A model generated the notes under the pieces. It did no database searches. It was not told the origin of the DNA and saw nothing but the letters and a program-made list of their open reading frames with translations. A DNA stretch of 15,222 nucleotides from Acidobacteriota bacterium. GTDB taxonomy: Bacteria > Acidobacteriota > Holophagae > Thermotomaculales > Thermotomaculaceae. The position numbers and the translations under genes are program-made. Location: assembly GCA_027038695.1 (NCBI GenBank), contig JALWHA010000087.1:1-15222 (forward strand). The letters are read 5' to 3'. Below, one piece after another: positions 1-7,016 of this stretch. Numbering within the stretch: position 1 is the stretch's first letter; each line of letters begins with the position of its first letter.

Positions 1-1
1 A

Positions 2-100
2 AACGAATTAAACGCAATTGTAAAATACAAAAAAGCACTGTTAGACCTTCAAAAACAGATGGGTGTGCTTCTTGACAAAATGAATTTTAAAATAGACTAA
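2..100 (+). CDS. C-terminal end of a TolC-family outer-membrane efflux protein (partial, 5' end outside window)
   Basis: Reading from base 2, an open frame of 32 codons runs to a TAA stop at 98-100 and has no start in the window, so it is the tail of a gene that begins to the left. The translated end, with a stretch YKKALLDLQKQMGVLLDK, resembles the last helix of TolC/OEP family proteins, where an alanine-leucine-rich helix (YxxALxDLxxxxGxLL) closes the protein. TolC proteins form the outer-membrane and periplasmic tunnel of tripartite efflux pumps or type I secretion systems. The stop overlaps the stop codon of the opposing methyltransferase gene by 4 bp. The family call rests on only 32 residues. 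The RND gene at the other end of the window could be a functional partner, but nothing here shows that they are linked. Confidence 0.6.
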   Translation, partial: NELNAIVKYKKALLDLQKQMGVLLDKMNFKID

Positions 101-1083
101 AGTTTTTCGCCTATTACTACATCGGAATTTAAGCCAGTTGGGGTGTTAGAGATAAAAGAAAAGCCTGTTTTTTCAAACAATTCTTTTATCTCGTTTTCGG
201 TATAAGTATCGCCGTTTTCGGTGTGAACAAGCATATTTATTGAGAAAAAAACAGACCACGGGGGGGAAATTCTTTCACCATCAACAAGGAATTCGTGAAC
301 AACAATCTTTCCCTTCTTTTTCAATGCCTTATTGCAGGCTGAAAAAATCCTTTCAACTTCATCTTTTCCGTGAGCATGGATAATATTTGAAAGAAGGATA
401 ATGTCGTAACTTCCCCCTAAATCTCTTTTCAAATAATCCCCCTCAAGGTAATGAATGTTTTTAAAATCTCCCGTCTTTGAAACAAACTTTTTTGTAATAG
501 GGATTACTTCAGGCAGATCAAAGATAAAAACTTCCGCTTCCGGAAACCTCTTTGCAACCTCAACCGAATTTGCTCCGCTTCCCCCTCCCAAATCAAGAAA
601 TTTCTTGCAGCCTGAAAAGTCAATCAAATCAATCAATTTAGGCGCCCTTTCAGAGGCATACTGCTGCATTGCGGTAATAAAAGGCTCAACCCAATTTTCA
701 ATCGGCTTCCCGAAAGGCAAATTTTTAGCGGAAACCCCTCTCTTTATTACATCGGTTAACAAAGCCCAGCCGTAAAAAACATGAGCCTGATGCATAAGCC
801 CTAAAAGGTATTCAGTGCTATTCTTATCAAGATATCTGCCTGAAACTTCGGTATTTTTGAACATTCCGTCCTTTTTTTCCAGCAACCCCAAAACTACAAG
901 GGTATTCAAAAGCCTGTCCAGATACCTTTCCTTTACCCCTAATTCATTAGCCAGAGCCTTTGAGGATTTAAAATCATTTAAACGGGAAAACACATCCAAT
1001 TCACATGCGGCAAGAAAAACCCTGCTCTCCTGCCACTTCCTTGCCAACCCCATCAAATCCTCTTTTAATTTTATATCGGCCAT
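97..1083 (-). CDS. SAM-dependent O-methyltransferase-like protein (Methyltransf_2 family)
   Basis: A 328-residue protein with the two-domain layout of the plant/bacterial O-methyltransferase family. Residues 12-88 form a winged-helix dimerisation domain (LxxxLGVKxRYLDRLLNxLVxLGLL). Residues 150-328 form a Rossmann SAM-binding domain. The SAM loop DLGGGSG is at 164-170, the ribose-binding acidic stretch FDLPEV at 188-193, and GDY at 215-217. NIIHAHGKDE at 233-242 lies where the family usually has the catalytic His segment (HDWxDE), so His236 is the likely equivalent. The family C-terminal GxxYTExEI is at 291-299. Such enzymes methylate hydroxyl groups of small molecules; the substrate cannot be read from sequence. 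The ATG follows a strong AGAGGGGG ribosome site that overlaps the stop of the upstream nuclease-like gene 11 bp away, so the two are probably cotranscribed. It is not a DNA methyltransferase: no DPPY or PCQ motif is present. Confidence 0.87.
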   Translation of the reverse strand: MADIKLKEDLMGLARKWQESRVFLAACELDVFSRLNDFKSSKALANELGVKERYLDRLLNTLVVLGLLEKKDGMFKNTEVSGRYLDKNSTEYLLGLMHQAHVFYGWALLTDVIKRGVSAKNLPFGKPIENWVEPFITAMQQYASERAPKLIDLIDFSGCKKFLDLGGGSGANSVEVAKRFPEAEVFIFDLPEVIPITKKFVSKTGDFKNIHYLEGDYLKRDLGGSYDIILLSNIIHAHGKDEVERIFSACNKALKKKGKIVVHEFLVDGERISPPWSVFFSINMLVHTENGDTYTENEIKELFEKTGFSFISNTPTGLNSDVVIGEKL

Positions 1084-1094
1084 ATATCCCCCTC

Positions 1095-1805
1095 TTAAAA
1101 AACAAAACGATCAAAAAAACTCATAATCTCTCTGTCGCTTATCAAATAAATACAATCAAAGCGGTCAATCCTTTTAACCTTTTGTGCCGTCATTTCTTTA
1201 ATAAATTTCTGCTTGTCTCTCTCAAAAAAACCATTATCCTGATAAAAATTAAGGGAAAGAAATTGAAAGTCATCAGTAAAGCGCACTTCTGATTTTCTCA
1301 ATTTAGGATGCCTTGTTATATGAAAATCATCGTCATAATTTTTAAGTTTTAAATAATCCTTTTTAATATCTTCACTTTTTGTTTTACTTTCATAAAAAAG
1401 AAACTTAAGTTCTATAGCAAACAATAAAGGCAATTCCCAGAAAATAAAATTAACTTCCCATTCCTCTTCATTCTGCCCCGTAAGCCAACTAATATAATCC
1501 TCAATCATAAAAGGGTTTATGCATGCAATATCAAATCTCTTTGCCACCGGGTACTCCGAAGTAACCACATTCAACTTAAAAATATTCTCAATATCTTTCC
1601 CTGAAATCTCTGAAAAAGAAACAGGTGGGATTCTTTCCCTTAACTTCATCAACAAATGAGCCTGAATATCAGATTCGTAAAGGAATAACATCTTTGAGGA
1701 ATTTTGAAACATTGCTACAAAATCGTTAATTACATCAAGCGCATTTTGAAATATTTGATCTTTTGTTAAAGGATATTGAGCAAGTTTAACTCCGCTAACC
1801 TTCAT
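1095..1805 (-). CDS. Uncharacterised protein with PD-(D/E)XK nuclease-like motif
   Basis: A 236-residue protein, not assigned to a named family. Several spaced residues match a PD-(D/E)XK nuclease core: a helix with YESDIQ at 43-48 (Glu44), then SEYPVAKRFDIACI at 83-96 (candidate metal ligand Asp92), then the strand AIELKF at 130-135 giving the E-x-K pair Glu132/Lys134, then a charged helix DIKKDYLKLK at 146-155. This order (Glu, Asp, ExK, lysine-rich helix) is common in small restriction-like and repair nucleases and in many hypothetical relatives. The 35-residue gap between Asp92 and Glu132 is long but tolerated in the superfamily. There is no signal peptide or membrane segment, so it should be cytoplasmic. 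The ATG at 1805 has an AAGGAG site 7 nt upstream. It is the first gene of a pair with the methyltransferase, behind a candidate promoter. The nuclease role is an inference; loss of catalytic activity is also possible. Confidence 0.6.
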   Translation of the reverse strand: MKVSGVKLAQYPLTKDQIFQNALDVINDFVAMFQNSSKMLFLYESDIQAHLLMKLRERIPPVSFSEISGKDIENIFKLNVVTSEYPVAKRFDIACINPFMIEDYISWLTGQNEEEWEVNFIFWELPLLFAIELKFLFYESKTKSEDIKKDYLKLKNYDDDFHITRHPKLRKSEVRFTDDFQFLSLNFYQDNGFFERDKQKFIKEMTAQKVKRIDRFDCIYLISDREIMSFFDRFVF

Positions 1806-1833
1806 AGTCCATCTCCTTTGTCTGGTTACTTCA

Positions 1834-1862
1834 ATATTAACACCAAAGAAAAGATTTGTTAA
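1834..1862 (-). promoter_or_regulatory. Candidate sigma-70-type promoter for the nuclease-like/methyltransferase pair
   Basis: On the minus strand a -35 box TTAACA (1862-1857, 5 of 6 to TTGACA) is followed by exactly 17 bp and a -10 box TAATAT (1839-1834). A TG one base before the -10 gives an extended -10 element. Transcription should begin near 1827, leaving a leader of about 22 nt that contains the AAGGAG ribosome site before the ATG at 1805. It is read from consensus only. Confidence 0.5.
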
Positions 1863-1882
1863 TTTTAAAGATTTAACTCGCT

Positions 1883-1910
1883 TTAACCCTTTACACCAAA
1901 AAACCTTAAT
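1883..1910 (+). promoter_or_regulatory. Weak candidate promoter for the cupin gene
   Basis: TTAACC (1883-1888, 4 of 6 to the -35 consensus), a 16-bp spacer, and CTTAAT (1905-1910, 4 of 6 to the -10 consensus) would start RNA near 1917, about 20 nt before the cupin ATG. The region is AT-rich, so chance matches are easy. It is listed because the cupin gene is divergent from its left neighbour and needs its own promoter somewhere in this 131-bp gap. Confidence 0.25.
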
Positions 1911-1936
1911 GCTAAAAAAGATAGGGGAGGTGTCAT

Positions 1937-2302
1937 ATGTTTGTATCTCACATAGATAGTATTGAAGGGATTAAACTTAAGGGAAATGACTTAAAAGATG
2001 CTGTAAAAAAGGTTTTGATAGGCCCGAAAGAGGGATGGGAAGACTATGTTATGAGGCTTTTTTCCCTTGAAAAAGGGGGAAATACCCCGAAACACTCCCA
2101 TCCGTGGATTCATATAAACATTGTGCTTAAAGGAAAAGGGACACTATTTTTAGAGGGACAAGAGTTTAAGGTTGAAAAAGGAAGCATTGCATTTGTCCCT
2201 GAAAACGCACTCCACCAATACCGTGCTGACAGAGGGGAAGGTATGGAGTTTATCTGCATAGTGCCTTTAAAAGGGGAAAGCAGTTTCAAATCTTTAAAAT
2301 AA
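1937..2302 (+). CDS. Small single-domain cupin protein
   Basis: A 121-residue protein made of one cupin beta-barrel. Cupin motif 1 is seen as PKHSHPWIHINIVLKGKG (51-68) with histidines 53, 55 and 59. Motif 2 is GSIAFVPENALHQ (82-94) with His93. In the usual motif 1 a glutamate follows the HxH pair; here the nearest equivalent is His59, so the metal site may be all-histidine. Cupins of this size bind a metal ion and can act as sugar or amino-acid modifying enzymes, dioxygenases or ligand sensors; which applies here is not visible. There is no signal peptide, so it is cytoplasmic. The ATG has a strong GGGGAGG ribosome site six bases upstream. It is the only complete plus-strand gene in the window, is divergent from the nuclease-like gene, and overlaps the end of the opposing membrane-protein gene by 9 bp. 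Confidence 0.82.
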   Translation: MFVSHIDSIEGIKLKGNDLKDAVKKVLIGPKEGWEDYVMRLFSLEKGGNTPKHSHPWIHINIVLKGKGTLFLEGQEFKVEKGSIAFVPENALHQYRADRGEGMEFICIVPLKGESSFKSLK

Positions 2303-2776
2303 TTTAAGCCTTGAAGCCTTTGAAACCCGGAAATTTCCGTTGCCCCTCGGCTCCAATCGGTAACGAATATTAAAGGTTTTGGTGAATCCGTCAGGTGTTA
2401 CCATATCCAATTCAACATCAGCGTAAACATAAACATTGGAAGAAGACAACTTCTCAAGGAAATACCACAAACCTCGTCTCCTCCCGAATGTCCTTCTTCT
2501 AACATATTTGTTTTCCGCTTCAATATCATCAATCATATAATCCGAAAGTTTATAGTTTTTCCATTGGTTTAATGCACCGTCAAAATCCGTGGGAATAATA
2601 TTGATAAGCATATTGTTTCGGTTGCCTGCCTTCCAGTTGTCAAGCTCCGCAGTCAAAAACTCTTCAGCCGAATTTTTCACCTTTGACCTAATATTGCTAC
2701 GTACAATGTAAAACCCCGAAAAAAGAATAACCGCAATAATCGTCCCGATAATCCCCTTAGAATAATTGCTTTCCAT
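2294..2776 (-). CDS. Small membrane-anchored protein of unknown function, last gene of the pst operon
   Basis: A 160-residue protein that I do not recognise. Residues 8-25 form one hydrophobic membrane segment close to the N terminus. The rest is soluble: a helix around 33-50 (NSAEEFLTAELDNWKAGN), a very basic patch RRRTFGRRR at 93-101, and a strand-rich C terminus (VYVYADVELDMVTPDGF, then FNIRYRLEPRGNGNFRV). This helix-then-sheet order resembles the NTF2-like fold, but that is a guess. Basic residues cluster just after the membrane segment (Arg26, Arg30, Lys32, Lys34), so the soluble domain could face the cytoplasm, although the topology is uncertain. The start is the ATG at 2776, behind a GAGAGAGG site six bases upstream; an in-frame TTG at 2821 has no such site. 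It follows phoU by 63 bp on the same strand with no hairpin between them, so it is probably the last gene of that operon. Confidence 0.7.
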   Translation of the reverse strand: MESNYSKGIIGTIIAVILFSGFYIVRSNIRSKVKNSAEEFLTAELDNWKAGNRNNMLINIIPTDFDGALNQWKNYKLSDYMIDDIEAENKYVRRRTFGRRRGLWYFLEKLSSSNVYVYADVELDMVTPDGFTKTFNIRYRLEPRGNGNFRVSKASRLKLF

Positions 2777-2839
2777 ACTCAACCTCTCTCTTTTTTTAAA
2801 AATAATATCAAAAAAAATCAAAGGCTCAAAGAGGGCAAA

Positions 2840-3499
2840 TCACTTTTCATTATAATGGGAATGCTTTATAACCTTTCCCTCAACGATGTAAACAACATCT
2901 TCCCCTATGTTTGTGGACAAATCTGCCAGCCTCTCAAGGTTTTTGGCTATATTGATAAATTTCATAGAATCCTTTATAAGTTTTGGCTCTTCCATCATAT
3001 AGGTCAATAATTCCCTTATTATTGAATGATAGAGGTTATCCACAATATCGTCCCTTAAACAAACCTCTCTTGCAAGGCGGGGATCCTCGTTTATAAAGGC
3101 ATTTATTGAGTCTTTAAGCATTGAAATTGACTCTTCTGCCATTCTCGGAATATCAACAAGGGGTTTAAAGGGAGGCTTTACAATCAAATCAAGGGAATCC
3201 CTTGCTATATTTTCCGCAATATCCCCTGCCCTTTCCAGATCATTGTTCATCTTCAGCATCATCAATGTAAGCCTTAAATCCTTTGCCATAGGGTGGAATT
3301 GGGCTAAAAATGCAACTATCTTTTCGTCAATTGAAAGTTCAAGGTTGTTTGCTTCAGGCTCAAGGATATTTAAAACCATTTTAAGTTTTGCCTCGTCTCT
3401 TTCCTTTAAGCCTTCAATAGCGTTTGTTATCATTGTTTCAACATGGTTTGTAAACTTAATCAATTCCCTTTTTATATCCAACAGTTTTTCTTTAGGCAT
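2840..3499 (-). CDS. phoU: Phosphate uptake regulator PhoU
   Basis: A 219-residue all-helical protein of normal PhoU length. It contains two copies of the PhoU three-helix bundle, roughly residues 8-105 and 112-212. Each carries the metal-binding ExxxD signature: NNDLERAGDIAENI (Glu89, Asp93) and AKNLERLADLSTNIGED (Glu189, Asp193). FHPMAKDLR at 68-76 is also typical. In characterised bacteria PhoU links the PstSCAB transporter to the PhoR kinase, keeping PhoR inactive while phosphate is plentiful and restraining import. The ATG at 3499 is preceded by GGAGT that overlaps the pstB stop codon, 9 bp away, so translation of the two is probably coupled. All the partners it needs are present in this window. 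It is cytoplasmic, and a small membrane protein gene follows it. Confidence 0.95.
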   Translation of the reverse strand: MPKEKLLDIKRELIKFTNHVETMITNAIEGLKERDEAKLKMVLNILEPEANNLELSIDEKIVAFLAQFHPMAKDLRLTLMMLKMNNDLERAGDIAENIARDSLDLIVKPPFKPLVDIPRMAEESISMLKDSINAFINEDPRLAREVCLRDDIVDNLYHSIIRELLTYMMEEPKLIKDSMKFINIAKNLERLADLSTNIGEDVVYIVEGKVIKHSHYNEK

Positions 3500-3508
3500 A
3501 TCTACTCC

Positions 3509-4267
3509 TTAACTGAATTTTCCTGTTAAATACTCTTCCGTTCTTTCATCTTTCGGTGTCGTCAATATTGTATCCGCTTTATCATACTCTATAAGTTCAC
3601 CTAAATAAAGAAAGGCAATGTAATCGGAAACCCTTGCAGCCTGAGAGATATTGTGGGTAACCATCACAATTGTTACATACTGCTTTAAATCCACTATCAA
3701 TTCCTCAATCTTTGCAGTGGCTTTAGGGTCAAGTGCACTTGTTGCCTCGTCAAGAAGTATTATCTCAGGCTTAACGGCAAGGGCCCTTGCAATGCAAAGC
3801 CTTTGTTGCTGGCCCCCTGAAAAGAATGTCCCTCTTTTATAAAGGGAATCTTTTACCTCTTCCCATAGATAAGCCTTCTTTAATGAGTTTTCAACTATCT
3901 TGTCTTTTTCATCCTTTGAAAGTTTTATCCCATTTAAGGTGTATCCCGCAATCACATTGTCGTATATGCTCATTGTGGGAAAGGGGTTCGGCCTTTGAAA
4001 AACCATACCAATCTTTTTTCTAACCTCAATAGGGTTTTTCTCAAAGATATTTTCCCCGTCTAAAAGTATTTCACCTTTATGAAAGGCCTGCTCATTTAAC
4101 TCATGCAACCTGTTCATACACCTGATAAAGGTTGTCTTTCCGCACCCTGAAGGCCCCATTATTGAGGTAACTTTGTTTTTGTATATCTCCATTGACACAT
4201 TCTTTACTACTGTGTTGTCCCCAAAACCTGCAGAAAAATTCCTCACTTCTAAAACCCTGTCTTTCAT
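3509..4267 (-). CDS. pstB: Phosphate ABC transporter ATP-binding protein PstB
   Basis: A 252-residue ABC ATPase of standard PstB length. Visible motifs are Walker A GPSGCGKT (38-45), the Q-loop QRPNPFP starting at Gln91, signature SGGQQQR (150-156), Walker B ILLDEATSALDP (170-181, catalytic Glu174) and the switch His205. The NRLHELN segment after Walker A and the TEEYLTGKFS ending are characteristic of PstB. It hydrolyses ATP at the inner face of the membrane to drive phosphate import through PstC and PstA. The residue after the catalytic glutamate is Ala where E. coli PstB has Pro; other ABC importers also have Ala, so I do not expect loss of function. The ATG overlaps the pstA stop as ATGA, and a GAGGG site lies within the end of pstA, so translation is coupled. 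Confidence 0.97.
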   Translation of the reverse strand: MKDRVLEVRNFSAGFGDNTVVKNVSMEIYKNKVTSIMGPSGCGKTTFIRCMNRLHELNEQAFHKGEILLDGENIFEKNPIEVRKKIGMVFQRPNPFPTMSIYDNVIAGYTLNGIKLSKDEKDKIVENSLKKAYLWEEVKDSLYKRGTFFSGGQQQRLCIARALAVKPEIILLDEATSALDPKATAKIEELIVDLKQYVTIVMVTHNISQAARVSDYIAFLYLGELIEYDKADTILTTPKDERTEEYLTGKFS

Positions 4268-5097
4268 AACTTAACCCTCTTTTTTGAAAAGTAAAACTTA
4301 GTAAGCAAATTCATAACAAGAATAAACAGTATTAAAACAAAAGAAGCGCCCCATGCAATTCTATGCCAATCGTCATACGGGCTCATAGCGTATTTAAAGA
4401 TCACCAGAGGCATTGAATCAACAGGCTTCAGTGCATTCAAATTCAAAAATGGATTGCCGAAAGCAGTAAAAAGCAAAGGCGCCGTTTCCCCCGCAATCCT
4501 TGAAATTGATATTAAAACCCCCGATGCTATTGAGGGAAGTGCGGCAGGGAGTACAACCTCAAAAAGAGTCCTTGTGTAGCCTGCCCCTAAAGAGTAAGAA
4601 GCCTCTTTTAAGTAATCTGGAATCATCTTCAAGGTTTCTTCTGTTGACTTAATTATTATTGGAAGCATCATAATAGCAAGGGCAACCGCTCCTGAAAAAG
4701 CGGAAAATCTGCCTGAAGGAAGGACAACCCATACATAAGCAATTATCCCAAGCACAATTGAGGGAATACCCTGTAAAAGGTTAACTGAAAATGAGGCGAA
4801 TTTAGCCGTTTTTGATTTTTTAAAATCAACAATAAATATTCCCGTCATTATCCCGAAAGGCACAGCCATCAATGTTGCAAGGGATATTAAAATAAAAGTA
4901 CCTGCAATTGCGTTAAGTATGCCCCCTCCCTCTTCTCCTGGCGGTTTTGGAAGTTTTGTGAAAAACTCAAGGTTTATAGCCCCTATGCCTTTTGATACCA
5001 GGTCAAACAGTATCAGAACAAGGGGGATAAATACCACAAATGCAAAAAGCATTACAGAGTATTTAAAAATTTTGTCTTTTAACAATCTCCACTTCAT
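4264..5097 (-). CDS. pstA: Phosphate ABC transporter permease PstA
   Basis: A 277-residue inner-membrane permease with about six hydrophobic segments (near 14-34, 62-90, 103-127, 135-152, 187-212 and 250-268). The cytoplasmic coupling loop that contacts PstB is EASYSLGAGYTRTLFEVVLP (165-184). ISRIAGETAPLL (198-209) and the KPPGEEGGG loop (51-59) are typical of PstA. With PstC it forms the membrane channel through which phosphate delivered by PstS is moved. The ATG at 5097 has AGGTG upstream and starts 8 bp after the pstC stop. Length is normal and no damage is seen. Confidence 0.96.
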   Translation of the reverse strand: MKWRLLKDKIFKYSVMLFAFVVFIPLVLILFDLVSKGIGAINLEFFTKLPKPPGEEGGGILNAIAGTFILISLATLMAVPFGIMTGIFIVDFKKSKTAKFASFSVNLLQGIPSIVLGIIAYVWVVLPSGRFSAFSGAVALAIMMLPIIIKSTEETLKMIPDYLKEASYSLGAGYTRTLFEVVLPAALPSIASGVLISISRIAGETAPLLFTAFGNPFLNLNALKPVDSMPLVIFKYAMSPYDDWHRIAWGASFVLILFILVMNLLTKFYFSKKRVKL

Positions 5098-5105
5098 AAT
5101 TTCAC

Positions 5106-5963
5106 CTAAACAGAGTACCTTTTAATTATTTTGTTCCCGATGTAATTTACAATTACTGTGATTACAAAAAGCAATAATCCGACTTCAATCAACGAAGATA
5201 AATAAAGGTTTTCAGTGGCCTCGGTAAATTCATTGGCGATAACAGAAGCCATTGTATTAGCGGGAGCAAAAAGGCTATGTGGGATTGCATTTCTATTTCC
5301 TATAACCATTGTTACAGCCATTGTCTCCCCTAAAGCCCTTCCCAATGCAAGAAAAAGCCCTGCAAGGATACCTGACTTTGTATAGGGTAAAATAACCTTC
5401 TTTATAACCTCAAACCTTGTGGCACCTAACCCGTAAGCAGCCTCTTTTAAATCCGATGGAACAAGTTTCAACACCTCGGTAACAAGGGAAGATGTATAGG
5501 GAATAATCATTATTGAAAGTATTAAAGATGCGGTTAAAATCCCCACTCCGTAAGGCAAAATACCGAAATTCATTTCAATTTTTCTCATAATCGGGACAAA
5601 AACAATCAAACCCCAGAAGCCGTACACAACGGAAGGAATGCCGGCAAGCAGGTCTGTTGCCGATTCAATCACTTTTGCAAAAAAACCCTTCTTAAAATAC
5701 TCCCCCAAAAACAGGGAGATAGCCATTGAAAAGGGAAAAGAAATAAGCAATGCGAGAAAAGAAGTAATCAAAGTACCAACGATAAAGGGAAGTGCCCCAA
5801 ACTGCCCTGTTACAGGATTCCACTCTTTTCCCCATATAAAACCTAACCCGAATTTACGGATGGAGGCTGCACTTTCATAAATAAGAGTTATTACAATTCC
5901 CGCTAAAAGTATTAAAAAAAGATAGCCTGTTAGTTTTAATAGCCTTTTAACACTTTTATCCAA
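5106..5963 (-). CDS. pstC: Phosphate ABC transporter permease PstC (TTG start)
   Basis: A 285-residue permease with about six membrane segments (near 8-29, 58-88, 102-126, 136-158, 196-220 and 256-276). The PstC hallmark WNPVTGQFGALPFIVGTL lies at 48-65, the coupling loop EAAYGLGATRFEVIKKVILP at 174-193, and RALGETMAV at 209-217. It pairs with PstA to form the import channel. The start is TTG at 5963: the frame is closed upstream by the pstS stop at 5978-5976, there is no ATG or GTG before the first membrane segment, and an AAGGAG ribosome site lies 8 bases upstream. That site overlaps the pstS stop. A TTG start may lower its expression relative to its neighbours, but that is inference. Confidence 0.95.
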   Translation of the reverse strand: MDKSVKRLLKLTGYLFLILLAGIVITLIYESAASIRKFGLGFIWGKEWNPVTGQFGALPFIVGTLITSFLALLISFPFSMAISLFLGEYFKKGFFAKVIESATDLLAGIPSVVYGFWGLIVFVPIMRKIEMNFGILPYGVGILTASLILSIMIIPYTSSLVTEVLKLVPSDLKEAAYGLGATRFEVIKKVILPYTKSGILAGLFLALGRALGETMAVTMVIGNRNAIPHSLFAPANTMASVIANEFTEATENLYLSSLIEVGLLLFVITVIVNYIGNKIIKRYSV

Positions 5964-5971
5964 TACCGTTA

Positions 5972-5977
5972 CTCCTT
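5972..5977 (-). promoter_or_regulatory. Ribosome binding site that fixes the TTG start of pstC
   Basis: AAGGAG on the minus strand begins inside the TAA stop of pstS and ends 8 bases before the TTG at 5963. Since no other start codon is available between the upstream stop and the first membrane segment, this site settles the start choice. Confidence 0.75.
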
Positions 5978-7004
5978 ACCTTAAAGGTTTCCCGTCATAG
6001 GTTAGCGAATTTAAAATCTTCTCAACCTTCTTTTTTGCGTTTTCTGAAAGTGGTGCGTAATCAAGTGGCTTTGCATACCTCTGCCCATCGTGCGTCATCC
6101 ACCATACCAATTTCTTAACAGCCTTTGCATGAGCATAACTTAAATTACCGTTTTTCAAATCCTTATAGAGAATTATGTAAGTAAATCCTACAATGGGGTA
6201 GCCCAGAGGAGCACTTGAGTTTGTAATCGAAATCCTCATATCGTCAGGCAAATCAACATCAGCAGCTTTTGAAACATTTTCAAGTGTAGGCAAAACAAAA
6301 TTTCCCGATTTGTTCCGCAATGCCGCAACATTCATTCTATTCTGCTTTGCATAGGCAAACTCAACATAACCTATTGCGCCGGGGATCTGTTTAACAACGC
6401 CGGCAACCCCTTCATTGCCCTTTCCGCCCATACCGCAAGGCCAGTTAAGGGATTTGCCCCTTCCAACCTTATCCTTCCACTCTTTACTGATTTTGCACAT
6501 ATAATCGCTGAATATAAATGTTGTGCCGCTTCCGTCAGCCCTGTGAGCAACCATAATTCCGAGATTGGGAAGTTTAATCCCTTTGTTAATTTTTTGAATC
6601 CTTGCGTCATTCCACTTTGTAATCTTTCCTAAAAAAATGCCTGAAAGGACATCGGGGGTAAGTTTTAGCCCGTTAACACCGGGGATATTGTAAACTATGA
6701 CAACTGAGCCTAAAACGGTAGGGATATGAACTATAGGTGCCGGAAAATCCTTTAACTTTTTATCCGAAACAAATGCGTCAGACGCACCGAAATCAACCGT
6801 TTTATTCTTAACCTGCCTCAACCCCCCGCCTGAGCCTATTGATTGATAGTTTACCTTTACCCCTGTAATCTTGTAGTACTCGGAAAACATCTTTGAATAA
6901 AGGGGATAGGGAAATGTCGCCCCAGCTCCTAACAACTCAATACCCTTTGCCATCAAACCTATTGAAAACAAACATAGAAACGCTAAAACAAGAATTTTTT
7001 TCAT
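5976..7004 (-). CDS. pstS: Periplasmic phosphate-binding protein PstS
   Basis: A 342-residue exported protein. Residues 1-19 are a signal peptide (MKK, hydrophobic core, cleavage likely after LMA), with no lipobox, so it should be soluble in the periplasm. The mature protein begins with LLGAGATFPYPLY (24-36), the PstS N-terminal hallmark. The first phosphate-binding loop GSGGGLRQV is at 57-65, VDFGASDAF at 70-78, and the strongly conserved RADGSGTT at 155-162. It captures phosphate with high affinity and passes it to PstC/PstA. Two mature cysteines, Cys170 and Cys190, are close enough to consider a disulfide, but this is not established. The ATG follows a modest AAAAGGAAT site, 12 bp after the porin stop. 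pstS is usually the most abundant product of such operons; a separate promoter is not visible in the 12-bp gap. Confidence 0.96.
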   Translation of the reverse strand: MKKILVLAFLCLFSIGLMAKGIELLGAGATFPYPLYSKMFSEYYKITGVKVNYQSIGSGGGLRQVKNKTVDFGASDAFVSDKKLKDFPAPIVHIPTVLGSVVIVYNIPGVNGLKLTPDVLSGIFLGKITKWNDARIQKINKGIKLPNLGIMVAHRADGSGTTFIFSDYMCKISKEWKDKVGRGKSLNWPCGMGGKGNEGVAGVVKQIPGAIGYVEFAYAKQNRMNVAALRNKSGNFVLPTLENVSKAADVDLPDDMRISITNSSAPLGYPIVGFTYIILYKDLKNGNLSYAHAKAVKKLVWWMTHDGQRYAKPLDYAPLSENAKKKVEKILNSLTYDGKPLR

Positions 7005-7016
7005 AATTTATTCCTT

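Noticed and set aside
455..775. Plus-strand open frames within the methyltransferase, phosphate and RND genes
   Set aside because: They lie antisense to genes with strong family motifs, have no consistent ribosome sites and show no recognisable protein features; they are shadows.
97..1805. Restriction-modification system from the nuclease-like gene and the neighbouring methyltransferase
   Set aside because: The methyltransferase has the DLGGGSG and GxxYTExE motifs of small-molecule O-methyltransferases with a winged-helix dimerisation domain, and has none of the DNA methyltransferase catalytic motifs.
2284..2325. Inverted repeat TTTCAAA/TTTGAAA at the cupin/membrane-protein junction as a bidirectional terminator
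   Set aside because: Only 7 AT-rich pairs with a 28-base loop and no following T run; too weak to terminate.
2294..2821. Longer form of the post-phoU membrane protein starting at TTG 2821
   Set aside because: There is no ribosome site before 2821, the extra 15 residues would come before an otherwise ordinary N-terminal anchor, and the ATG at 2776 has GAGAGAGG at an ideal distance.
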